Below, piece after piece: positions 55,442 through 63,784 of a stretch of 64,000 nucleotides of DNA (the stretch's first letter is position 1; each line of letters starts with the position of its first letter). This DNA is from an uncultured Bacteroidia bacterium (lineage in GTDB: Bacteria > Bacteroidota > Bacteroidia > NS11-12g > UBA9320): positions 186,001-250,000 of the forward strand of contig CALSMN010000004.1 of NCBI GenBank assembly GCA_943787465.1, read 5' to 3'. The notes beneath the pieces are model-generated. The model was not told where the DNA came from and did not search any database. It worked only from the letters and a program-made list of their open reading frames with translations. The position numbers were made by a program, and so were the translations under genes.

Positions 55442-55449
55442 CAAAGGTA
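55442..55449 (-). promoter_or_regulatory. -7 promoter box TACCTTTG for the exported-protein/WG-repeat unit
   Basis: A perfect TAnnTTTG box on the minus strand, 10 bases before ATG 55431. It sets the start of the gene. Confidence 0.6.
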
Positions 55450-55533
55450 TACCGATTTTATGTTCAAGTTCATTCCTAGACCTTCTAATGAATCAACTTT
55501 ATACCGTTCTATTCTGAGGTATTTTAAAATAGG

Positions 55534-55541
55534 TACCTTTG
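55534..55541 (+). promoter_or_regulatory. -7 promoter box TACCTTTG of the metal ABC importer operon
   Basis: A perfect TAnnTTTG box ending 4 bases before ATG 55546, so the operon mRNA is probably leaderless. No MntR- or Fur-type operator palindrome was recognised by eye. Confidence 0.65.
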
Positions 55542-55545
55542 TGGC

Positions 55546-56457
55546 ATGAAAATTTGCAGATTTATATTCAGTGCTATTCTATTAATAAACCTACATGGGT
55601 GTACAACCAATACACAAAATAACCAACCTACAATAGTAACCACAACTGGAATTATTGGTGATTGTATCGCTGAATTAGTAGGTGATCAGGCAAATGTAAT
55701 ATCCATCATGGGCCCTGGCGTGGACCCCCACTTATACAGAGCTTCTCAAGGTGACATTGAAAAATTATCCAAAGCAGACATCATTATATACAATGGTCTA
55801 CATTTGGAAGGTAAAATGGCTCAAATGCTTCAGAAATTAGCAAAACAAAAGCCTGTATTTGCAATCGGGGACTACATTGAGGATCGTTATTTAAAAAGGG
55901 TAGATAAAACATCTGATTTACATGATCCACACATCTGGTTTGATCCAACAGTTTGGCTAAAAGGTCTAGAAGGCATTGCTCAGGAATTAGATAAACAAAA
56001 AGGATTAAATCAAGTAGCTGCTCAATTTAAAACATATGAAACAAAAATTTTACAAACACAAAAAATGTTGCAAGACACCTTGGATAAACACCTTGACAAT
56101 AACACTCGAATATTAATAACAAGTCACGATGCCTTTGAATATTTTGGTGATGCCTTTAACTTTAAAGTTCGTGGACTTCAAGGGGTATCAACCTCCGCTG
56201 AGTATGGAACAAAAGATGTGAAAGATTTAACTGATTTTATTATCGATCATCAAGTTCGGTCTATTTTTGTAGAATCAAGTGTTTCCAATAAAAATTTAGA
56301 GGCGGTAGTCGCAAGTGCTCAAGCAAGAGGCTACACTATTAATATTGGAGGCACACTATTTAGTGATGCACTTGGCGATAAAAATACGCTCCCTGGGACA
56401 TATGAAGGAATGCTAATTGCTAATGTAAATACCATTTTAGAAGGATTAAAAGAATGA
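55546..56457 (+). CDS. Metal ABC transporter substrate-binding lipoprotein (TroA/ZnuA family)
   Basis: The 303-residue protein has a lipoprotein signal (LINLHGC, Cys19) and the cluster A-I metal-binding fold. Likely ligands, by alignment from memory to TroA, are His62 (VDPHLYRAS), His129 (HDPHIWFDP), His194 (ITSHDAFEYFG) and Asp274 (LFSDALGD), a three-His-plus-Asp set like TroA, which binds Zn and Mn; Mn-specific PsaA has Glu at the third position. It should deliver metal to the two permeases encoded downstream. Its stop overlaps the ATPase start as ATGA. Confidence 0.92.
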   Translation: MKICRFIFSAILLINLHGCTTNTQNNQPTIVTTTGIIGDCIAELVGDQANVISIMGPGVDPHLYRASQGDIEKLSKADIIIYNGLHLEGKMAQMLQKLAKQKPVFAIGDYIEDRYLKRVDKTSDLHDPHIWFDPTVWLKGLEGIAQELDKQKGLNQVAAQFKTYETKILQTQKMLQDTLDKHLDNNTRILITSHDAFEYFGDAFNFKVRGLQGVSTSAEYGTKDVKDLTDFIIDHQVRSIFVESSVSNKNLEAVVASAQARGYTINIGGTLFSDALGDKNTLPGTYEGMLIANVNTILEGLKE

Positions 56458-57230
56458 CTGACCCCATCATAGAAGCGCACAACCTTACTGTTTTATATGG
56501 AAGAAAACCTGCTATTTGGAATGTTGACTTTAAGCTCCCTGAAAAACAAGTAATTGGAATAATGGGACCCAATGGTAGTGGCAAGAGTACCCTTCTCAAG
56601 ACCATTATGGGCATCATACCCCCCAGTACAGGTTATACTAAGGTATATAATCAAGAACTAGATCGGGTTCGAGATAAAATTAGCTATGTACCTCAGCGTC
56701 AGGAAATTGATTGGGATTTCCCAGCAAGTGTTTGGGATATTGTCGCCATGGGAAGATTTCATAAAAGGGGTCTGTTTAAAAGATTAACTTCGGAGGATAA
56801 TGATATTATTAGCGATAGCTTACAAAAAGTGAATATGTTGGGGTATGCAAAACGACAAATTAGTCAGCTTTCAGGAGGGCAACAACAACGTATTTTTCTC
56901 GCTAGGGCCATTGCACAACAAGGTGATCTTTTTTTGATGGATGAACCATTTGCTGGCGTTGATATAGCAACTGAAGAAATGATAATTGCATTACTCAAAG
57001 AAATGAAAAGTCAAGGCAAAACGTTGATTATTGTTCATCACGATTTGCATACCGCTCAATCGTACTTTGATCACTTAGTTCTAATGAATACCCGACTTGT
57101 AGCTTGCGGAAAAATAGCCGATGTATTTACGGATCAAGTGCTCACCGATACCTATGGTGGTAAATTAACGACCATATCTAAAATAAGTCAAGAATTAGAA
57201 AATAAAGAATTCCCAATTCGACATAAATGA
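56454..57230 (+). CDS. Metal ABC transporter ATP-binding protein
   Basis: The 258-residue ATPase has Walker A GPNGSGKSTLL, signature LSGGQQQRIF, Walker B LFLMDEPFAGVD and the His-switch IIVHHD. It powers the importer together with the two permeases. The gene overlaps both neighbours by four bases (ATGA on each side), so all three subunits are translationally coupled. Confidence 0.95.
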   Translation: MTDPIIEAHNLTVLYGRKPAIWNVDFKLPEKQVIGIMGPNGSGKSTLLKTIMGIIPPSTGYTKVYNQELDRVRDKISYVPQRQEIDWDFPASVWDIVAMGRFHKRGLFKRLTSEDNDIISDSLQKVNMLGYAKRQISQLSGGQQQRIFLARAIAQQGDLFLMDEPFAGVDIATEEMIIALLKEMKSQGKTLIIVHHDLHTAQSYFDHLVLMNTRLVACGKIADVFTDQVLTDTYGGKLTTISKISQELENKEFPIRHK

Positions 57231-58507
57231 TATTCTTGCAATCTATATCTACTTTATTTTCAAATGATTATTACACCTTTTGGGTAGTGGCAGCTGGTGC
57301 AGGGATCATCTGTTTTGCAGCTGGAACTGTTGGTACCTTTTCTTATCTTCGAAAAAGAGCTCTTTTGGGCGATGTTATTTCACATGCTGTTTTGCCTGGA
57401 GTAGTAATATCTTTTATGTTAACCGGTGTAAAAGATTCTCTTTACTTTTTAACTGGAGCTACAATTTCAGGTTTAATTTCCATAGCTATTGTAGACTATG
57501 TTCAGAGTAAATCAAAATTAAAACCCGACACTATTCTTGCGTTAACACTCAGTGTCTTCTTCGGAGTTGGGATAGTCCTTCTTACAAAAATTCAACATAG
57601 TGGCAATGGTGCACAAAGTGGTTTAGATAGTTTTCTGTTTGGTAAAGCAGCGAGTATGTCACTCCATGATGTTACGTTGTTTTCTATAATTGCTATTATT
57701 AATACCATTTGTATTGTCCTATTTATCAGACCTTTTAGTTTGATTAGTTTTGATGAAGAGTATGCAAAGGGAATTGGGTTTAATGTTAAGTTTATTAAGT
57801 ATTTTCTGGCTATGCTCACCGTTATCACAGTTAGTATTGGCATACAGTCCGTGGGGATTGTATTAATGGCCGCTCTTCTTATAACACCAGCAAGTGGTGC
57901 ACGATTTCTAACCAATGCTATTCCTAAGATGATATTTTATGCAGGTTTTTTTGCTTGTATAAGTGGGATTATTGGAGTCTTTATCAGCTCTACAGGAACC
58001 TCTATGCCAACAGGACCATGGATAGTGGTTGTATTGTCTAGTTTTACTTTATTAGCTATTTTCTTCGGAAAAGAGAAAGGAATTTTTGCTAGAATGCAAA
58101 CCAGAAAATCTAATCAAATAAAAATCAATAATGAGAATATTTTAAAGATCGTATACAAAACTTCTAAAGAAGGAACAATAAGTGTCCCTATCCAAGATAT
58201 CTTTAAAGAGAGTTCGGACAAATCGATACGATTGACACTAAAACGATTAGAAAAAAATAATATAATTAGCCGTGTCAAAGGCATGATTGTTCTCCATGAA
58301 AATGGGAAAATTGCAGCCCGAGAAGTCATTCGAAAGCATCGATTATGGGAAATTTATTTATCCAAGTATTTTCAATTAGAAGCTGATCATTTACATGATG
58401 ATGCTGAGGGAATAGAACATATCATTACTCCAGAGATTGAAAAACATCTTATCACCCTTTTAGACCGACCTGAAAAAGATCCACATCAAAGTGAAATACC
58501 CTATTAA
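57227..58507 (+). CDS. Metal ABC permease fused to a MntR/DtxR-type regulator
   Basis: The 426-residue protein is a natural fusion. Residues 1-285 are an ABC-3 permease with about eight helices (RKRALLGDVISHAVLPGV is the typical cytoplasmic loop). Residues 300-426 match DtxR-family repressors: a winged helix (DKSIRLTLKRLEKNNIISRV), then RKHRLWEIYL and HDDAEGIEHIITPEIEKHL. The metal-site positions equivalent to DtxR His79, Glu83, His98, Cys102, Glu105 and His106 are His371, Glu375, His390, Glu394, Glu397 and His398. Glu instead of Cys at 394 is the MntR pattern. The regulator half would be tethered at the membrane. Confidence 0.9.
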   Translation: MIFLQSISTLFSNDYYTFWVVAAGAGIICFAAGTVGTFSYLRKRALLGDVISHAVLPGVVISFMLTGVKDSLYFLTGATISGLISIAIVDYVQSKSKLKPDTILALTLSVFFGVGIVLLTKIQHSGNGAQSGLDSFLFGKAASMSLHDVTLFSIIAIINTICIVLFIRPFSLISFDEEYAKGIGFNVKFIKYFLAMLTVITVSIGIQSVGIVLMAALLITPASGARFLTNAIPKMIFYAGFFACISGIIGVFISSTGTSMPTGPWIVVVLSSFTLLAIFFGKEKGIFARMQTRKSNQIKINNENILKIVYKTSKEGTISVPIQDIFKESSDKSIRLTLKRLEKNNIISRVKGMIVLHENGKIAAREVIRKHRLWEIYLSKYFQLEADHLHDDAEGIEHIITPEIEKHLITLLDRPEKDPHQSEIPY

Positions 58508-59367
58508 TGAATGATCTTTATATCATAATAACCGCTTGTCTTGTCGCCATAAATTGTGCCATTGTGGGTAGTTTTTTGGTCATGAGAAAAATGGTCATGA
58601 TTGGCGACGCTATATCCCATGCCGTATTACCAGGAATATTCTTCGCGTATTTATTATCTGGATCGACTTCAAGTCTACCCATACTTATAGGAGCTGCAGC
58701 AAGTGGTATTTTTGCAACTATTCTTATTGAATGGTTCACTCAAAAAGCACGACTCCAAAGTGATGCATCTATTGGTGTTTCTTACACATTACTTTTTGCT
58801 ATTGGAATCATTTTAATATCCAAGTTTGGTGAAAATGCAGATATTGATCAACAATGTGTATTGTATGGAGAGTTGGAGTATGTTTGGTTGTGGTTAGTTC
58901 CTATTGGGAATCACTTTTTTATCCCCCAACAAACATTAATCCTACTTTCCTTGACACTGATAATAATCACGGGGGTAATGATTGGCTTTAAAGGCCTTTT
59001 TATCACCACATTTGATCCAAATTTTGCAATTTCTACTGGAGTTGCTATTGGATTTTGGCACTATTTTCTAATGGGTGGTGTTTCATTGACTACTGTTGTT
59101 TCTTTTGAGTCTGTAGGCGCTATTTTGGTTGTTGCATTTTTATCTGGGCCTCCTGCTATTGCCTATCTATTAACAGAAAATTTAAAAAAGATGATTATTT
59201 TATCCTGTTTCTTTGGAATTTTATGTGCAATTATTGGCTTTTATACGGCTAAATTATTCGATGTTTCTATAGCAGGTGCTATATCAACTATCATTGGTCT
59301 TGTTTTTACGGTTGTTTTCATCATTTCTACTCAAAAGAAAAGTAAGATAGATGTAATATCTTACTGA
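58507..59367 (+). CDS. Second metal ABC transporter permease
   Basis: The 286-residue protein is another ABC-3 permease with about eight helices; it has the RKMVMIGDAISHAVLPGI loop and FESVGAILVVAFLSGPPA near the C-terminal half, and no regulator domain. Its start overlaps the stop of the fused permease by one base (TAATG), continuing the coupled operon. Having two permeases, as in TroC/TroD, suggests a heteromeric pore. Substrate: Mn, Zn or Fe by context. Confidence 0.93.
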   Translation: MNDLYIIITACLVAINCAIVGSFLVMRKMVMIGDAISHAVLPGIFFAYLLSGSTSSLPILIGAAASGIFATILIEWFTQKARLQSDASIGVSYTLLFAIGIILISKFGENADIDQQCVLYGELEYVWLWLVPIGNHFFIPQQTLILLSLTLIIITGVMIGFKGLFITTFDPNFAISTGVAIGFWHYFLMGGVSLTTVVSFESVGAILVVAFLSGPPAIAYLLTENLKKMIILSCFFGILCAIIGFYTAKLFDVSIAGAISTIIGLVFTVVFIISTQKKSKIDVISY

Positions 59368-59447
59368 TTTAGGAAATTTGTTCCTATTATTTTCTTTATG
59401 ATATTTATCATTGTATTGTATAACAATCATTTTAATAATTAATTACA

Positions 59448-61331
59448 TTGTATTGCCTTCGCATTTTTTTGTTGCTATTTGTATTTACTTTTACCTATTT
59501 ATCTCAAGAGGTTCAAGCTCAAAATAATGAACATACATTTCTCTTATCTTTCGAAGATATTCAAACAGCTAATCTTCAAAATTTAGAGGAGGCAATGGCT
59601 ATAATTCCTTTTTTTAATAGGTATACAGAACAGGGAAATACTGTTATCACATATGGTACGATAGGTATACAAACAATTGCCATATACAAAGATGGCTTTC
59701 CTGTAGCATTGGATCAAAACATCAATTACAATTTAAAAACTATCCCTCTATGGGATATCGAAAGGATTGAAGTTCGACTCACCCCGATGAATACGTCCTC
59801 AAAAAATAGTTCTATTACAATCCATATGTTTTCGCATAAAATCCCTAAAAAACCAATTTGGAGCAATGTTAATGTAACAAATACATCACTCAATGATTTG
59901 CATAGCTCGGTTTCTGTGGGGTTAAGCAATGTAAAGCACAGTGGTCAAATAGGGTTGAGTAGAAGTTTTACCAGAGAATTATATGACCAGACTGGCCTAC
60001 GATCTACAGCAATAGGCGCCTTTGAACGATATGATATAAATCTTAAATACACCTACAAAATACTTCCTGGCATTACACTTCATGTTCAAAGTGATCATTC
60101 TTCAATGAAAACTCAAAATAAAGGTGACATCATTTTGGGCACATCAAGAGTTAGTGATTCTCATCAAGATTTTAAAAAAAATAATCTATGGGGATATCTA
60201 CAATTAAAGGCTTCCAAAAATCACACGATACAGCTCGATGGTATGATTCATAGGTTTAATAACGATGTCAAAGACATTGATAAAGATCTTCATACAGGAC
60301 AACAAACCACCTCCGAGAATTTTGATAGAATCCCAAGTATTGGATATGATCAGGGATTAATCAAGCTCTCCATTTCATCTCAAAGCAAACCACTTCAATA
60401 CACTTTTGGCATTGAATTAAGTCACACCAGAGATAACAAATATCCTTTTATCAATGCCGTATCTACTTCGTATAATGACTATGATGCCTTTGGCCTAATT
60501 TCTTATCAGTACAAAAAAACTGTACTCTTAAGTGGAGGGATAAATCTATGGCATAACAACTTGTCTGGAAGTTATTTACTTCCTAAATTTCAAATAAAAA
60601 TTGCCCCAAAAAAAGTATTAGAGTTAAATTTTACATCTCATTCATCAGTTTCATATGCCCCATTTACTCAATTATTTTACCCCTCATTTCTGAATAATGG
60701 TTCCAATAATAACATATTACTTAAACCTATAAAAAAACAAGTTAATCATGCACACATCAGTTTTCATCAAGGAAATATATGGGTAAATAGTGGTATGCTC
60801 CTTATTAATCAGAATAACATTCCTCAAGTTGGCAACAATAAAACCCTTATTTCTAAAGGCAAGACATCGAATTTTACCACCTATGCTAGTATGCAATTCA
60901 CACTTAATAATATTACTATAAGACCGAGTGCTATGATGCATGCTGTAAATCATCTCAGAGACTCAGGTAATCTTACTTTTTTTTATCCGGAACTAAATTT
61001 AAATGCATTTATCAAAATACCCCATACCAAAATGGCTTTTGGAATTACATCTAAGTTCCTAGGAAAAATGACGAAATCTTTTATTGTAGATAATGAGATT
61101 TATTTGTCTGAACAAAAAAGAATACGATATGTCTCTCTAAGACTTCAACGAAGTTTTATGGATAACAAATTCAATATATCTCTCGGATTGAATAATGTTT
61201 TTCAATCTTCGTTCTTGTCAAATGACATCTTCCAACTAAACGACATTGACAAAACACGTATAGGTAATCAAAATATCATTTGTGGTTATCCAAAATCTTT
61301 CACAATAAAATTAAGCTATTCCTCCTTTTGA
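59448..61331 (+). CDS. TonB-dependent receptor-like outer-membrane plug and barrel protein
   Basis: The 627-residue protein has a TTG start, a signal peptide (IFLLLFVFTFTYLSQEVQAQ), a degenerate plug (NLEEAMAIIPFF, IQTIAIYKDGFPV, IPLWDIERIEV), and a barrel of about 22 strands ending KSFTIKLSYSSF with a terminal Phe. There is no carboxypeptidase-like domain and no clear TonB box, so it is a divergent member. It follows the metal ABC operon by 80 bases on the same strand and may be the outer-membrane partner. Its stop overlaps the next start as TTGA. Confidence 0.7.
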   Translation: MYCLRIFLLLFVFTFTYLSQEVQAQNNEHTFLLSFEDIQTANLQNLEEAMAIIPFFNRYTEQGNTVITYGTIGIQTIAIYKDGFPVALDQNINYNLKTIPLWDIERIEVRLTPMNTSSKNSSITIHMFSHKIPKKPIWSNVNVTNTSLNDLHSSVSVGLSNVKHSGQIGLSRSFTRELYDQTGLRSTAIGAFERYDINLKYTYKILPGITLHVQSDHSSMKTQNKGDIILGTSRVSDSHQDFKKNNLWGYLQLKASKNHTIQLDGMIHRFNNDVKDIDKDLHTGQQTTSENFDRIPSIGYDQGLIKLSISSQSKPLQYTFGIELSHTRDNKYPFINAVSTSYNDYDAFGLISYQYKKTVLLSGGINLWHNNLSGSYLLPKFQIKIAPKKVLELNFTSHSSVSYAPFTQLFYPSFLNNGSNNNILLKPIKKQVNHAHISFHQGNIWVNSGMLLINQNNIPQVGNNKTLISKGKTSNFTTYASMQFTLNNITIRPSAMMHAVNHLRDSGNLTFFYPELNLNAFIKIPHTKMAFGITSKFLGKMTKSFIVDNEIYLSEQKRIRYVSLRLQRSFMDNKFNISLGLNNVFQSSFLSNDIFQLNDIDKTRIGNQNIICGYPKSFTIKLSYSSF

Positions 61332-62326
61332 GTAAATACATTCATATATCATTCATACTACTTTGCCTCGGTTGTTTTAGACCTGATGAATATTTACCTA
61401 AAATCGATTCCCAAAAACTAAATACTTCCATTGAATTAAGTCAAGCAAACTATTATATTCAACTTGATTATCCTTCCACATTAAATCGTAATCCCAATCT
61501 AAAATGGCAATTAAAATTTGAAAATTCTTCCCATGAATGGGGAATTTACACTAACTCAGCTACACCAATAAAAATATGGAATACTCAATTAAATAGATAC
61601 GATAAAATTGATTCAAATATTCTTAATCAAGGTATTCCAAAATATGATCGCATTCTCCCTAATGCCATGCAAAGTGCCATTGGTCAGTGGGGTGATTTCA
61701 GTTTCTTAACCCCTGAATCATTCAAAGATGTATATATTATATCATGGAATGATGATACTTCCAACCAGTATTACAAATTCCAACTTTTAGATGTGTTAAT
61801 CGATAAAACATACCGTTTTAAATATGGTCCTCTCAACGAAAAAGAAGGTGAGATAAGCGAAATCACTAAAGATCCTAATTTTCTTTATTCCTATTTTAAC
61901 TTATCTGAAAAAAAAAGTATCTCATTTGTTGAATATCCAATTAATTTATGGGATTTCCAGTTGCATTATCAAATAGACTCTATCTCGAAAAACTCTAAAA
62001 TACCCTATTCATTAACTCAGAATCGTGATTTGGGATTATTCCCAATGGTATCATTTAATCACCAAAAAGTAACCGTGTATCTAGATACTTTAACTGCATT
62101 TGAAGATATAAACTATTTTCATGCAAAGAATCTTCCTTTCTATGAGGCAAAACACATAAGAGGAGTCTTTTTTGATTGGGACCCTATTCTTAATCTAATT
62201 CGTAAAAATCCGAAACATCAACTTATCATTAAAAAAGAGGACAACTATTTTGCCATACGTGCCCTTACCCTCGAAGGAAAAGACTTTGATAATTTGTCTA
62301 TAGAGCTAGAAATTAAAAAACTTTAA
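61328..62326 (+). CDS. Lipoprotein of unknown function, paired with the plug/barrel protein
   Basis: From TTG 61328 the protein is 332 residues with a lipoprotein signal (SFILLCLGC). The body is beta-rich with a Trp/Tyr-containing sequence (YYIQLDYPSTLNRNPNLKW, then NLWDFQLHYQID); I recognise no domain. Its start overlaps the stop of the plug/barrel gene as TTGA, so the two are translationally coupled. By analogy with SusC/SusD-like pairs it may be a surface lipoprotein partner of that barrel, but it shows no SusD motif. It overlaps mpl at the 3' end by four bases. Confidence 0.6.
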   Translation: MSKYIHISFILLCLGCFRPDEYLPKIDSQKLNTSIELSQANYYIQLDYPSTLNRNPNLKWQLKFENSSHEWGIYTNSATPIKIWNTQLNRYDKIDSNILNQGIPKYDRILPNAMQSAIGQWGDFSFLTPESFKDVYIISWNDDTSNQYYKFQLLDVLIDKTYRFKYGPLNEKEGEISEITKDPNFLYSYFNLSEKKSISFVEYPINLWDFQLHYQIDSISKNSKIPYSLTQNRDLGLFPMVSFNHQKVTVYLDTLTAFEDINYFHAKNLPFYEAKHIRGVFFDWDPILNLIRKNPKHQLIIKKEDNYFAIRALTLEGKDFDNLSIELEIKKL

Positions 62327-63645
62327 CTAAAGGAAAAGTCCGCCTTTTCAAAAGTACCTGAACTCATGAGTAATATGTTATTCCCTGCTCGGAACGAAGC
62401 ATTCACTTTGGCTTGCAACTGAGCTACATCATGAATAATCCTTACATCACCGAAACAAGTTTGCACATAAGATGCATCCAAATATTCCATTTTTTTGTGC
62501 GTAAAAATGGTGTCATTATAAAAAATAATTGCCTCATCTGCAGCCTTCATTGTGTTTTTATATAGCGGAATAAAATCCTTGGTTAAACTACTAAATGTAT
62601 GCAATTCAAAAACGGCTAAAAGCCTACCCGAATGCGTTTCTTTAATAGCCTCAGTGGTTGCTTTTAACTTACTTGGAGAATGAGCAAAATCTCGATAAAC
62701 AACCTGTCCATTAAGATCTATAATTTTTTCCATTCGACGACCAGCGCCAGTAAAATCAAAAGCAGCAGTATAAAAATCATGGCCTGAAATTCCTATCTTT
62801 CCACAGACTTTTTGAGCAGCACACAAATTTTCTAAATTGTGTTTTCCTACAATTGAAAGAGGATACCATTGACCCTCAAAGTATAAATTGGTCCCAGTTG
62901 GGGTATTTTTAAACATAGGAGTATTATAGGTTTGGTTTGATGTACCCGTTTTTATACTTAACTGCGAAATATGTTCATCTTTTTCAAACCAAAAAAAATG
63001 TCCGTCTTCAGTATGACTATCCATATACCTTAAAAAAGTGTCCAGATATAAATCAAATGTTGGAAAAACATTTATATGGTCGTAGGCAATTCCTGTAATT
63101 ATTGAAATATGAGGATTGTACCAAAGAAATTTAGATTTCATATCTAATGGTGAACTCAAATATTCATCCCCTTCGATAATGATCAGTGGGGCATCTGAAA
63201 TCCTTACAGAAAGATCAAAACCATCAATAGAGGATCCTACAAGATAATCAAAATCGAGATTATGTTTCGATAACACATGCATGATCATGGCTGTTGTTGT
63301 TGTTTTACCATGGCTACCTGCAATAACAATTCGTTTTTTATCACGACTTTCTGATGCGATAAATTCTGGGAATGATTGTATCAATATACCCAATTCTCTT
63401 GCCTTTAATAACTCCGGATTATCTTCTTTTGCATGCATCCCCAATATGATTATATCTATATCTGAGGTTATAACATCTGTATTCCAACCCATAGATGGAA
63501 GCAAGTTGTGGTTATCCAAATTGGTCTTGGCTGGATCATAGATAATGTCATCAGATCCCGAAACCTGAAAACCTTTTTGTTTAAGCGCTATAGCAAGATT
63601 GTGCATTATCGCACCTCCAATTGCTATCAAATGAATACGTTTCAA
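62323..63645 (-). CDS. mpl: UDP-N-acetylmuramate:L-Ala-gamma-D-Glu-meso-DAP ligase (Mpl)
   Basis: Mpl attaches recycled tripeptide to UDP-MurNAc in peptidoglycan recycling. From TTG 63645 the protein is 440 residues with IHLIAIGGAIMHNLAIAL (Rossmann start), GSHGKTTTTAMIM (ATP loop), EGDEYLSSPLD and the later AGRRMEK and DFAHSPSKLKATTEA segments; this set separates Mpl from MurC. The frame is open upstream to ATG 63723, but a TAAATTCG box at 63675 sits inside that extension and the Mpl N-terminus aligns at 63645. Start uncertain. With murQ it shows a working recycling pathway. Confidence 0.92.
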   Translation of the reverse strand: MKRIHLIAIGGAIMHNLAIALKQKGFQVSGSDDIIYDPAKTNLDNHNLLPSMGWNTDVITSDIDIIILGMHAKEDNPELLKARELGILIQSFPEFIASESRDKKRIVIAGSHGKTTTTAMIMHVLSKHNLDFDYLVGSSIDGFDLSVRISDAPLIIIEGDEYLSSPLDMKSKFLWYNPHISIITGIAYDHINVFPTFDLYLDTFLRYMDSHTEDGHFFWFEKDEHISQLSIKTGTSNQTYNTPMFKNTPTGTNLYFEGQWYPLSIVGKHNLENLCAAQKVCGKIGISGHDFYTAAFDFTGAGRRMEKIIDLNGQVVYRDFAHSPSKLKATTEAIKETHSGRLLAVFELHTFSSLTKDFIPLYKNTMKAADEAIIFYNDTIFTHKKMEYLDASYVQTCFGDVRIIHDVAQLQAKVNASFRAGNNILLMSSGTFEKADFSFS

Positions 63646-63674
63646 TTCTCTATCATTTACAGGTTTATGATTAG

Positions 63675-63682
63675 CGAATTTA
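63675..63682 (-). promoter_or_regulatory. -7-like box TAAATTCG for mpl
   Basis: A TAnnTTCG variant on the minus strand, 29 bases before TTG 63645; it argues for the shorter Mpl start. Confidence 0.35.
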
Positions 63683-63771
63683 TTGAGAAATCCGTTTAAA
63701 AGATAAACTTGAACACGTAACATTTGATTAGTGGCTCTTTTTGTTTACATACAATTAAATTAATTAATGGC

Positions 63772-63779
63772 TTAATTTG
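63772..63779 (+). promoter_or_regulatory. -7-like box TTAATTTG for the glycosyltransferase gene
   Basis: A one-mismatch TAnnTTTG box ending 5 bases before ATG 63785. Confidence 0.35.
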
Positions 63780-63784
63780 CATTT

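Noticed and set aside
4095-63645. murQ and mpl as a recycling gene cluster
   Set aside because: They lie 58 kb apart on different strands; they share a pathway but are not linked.
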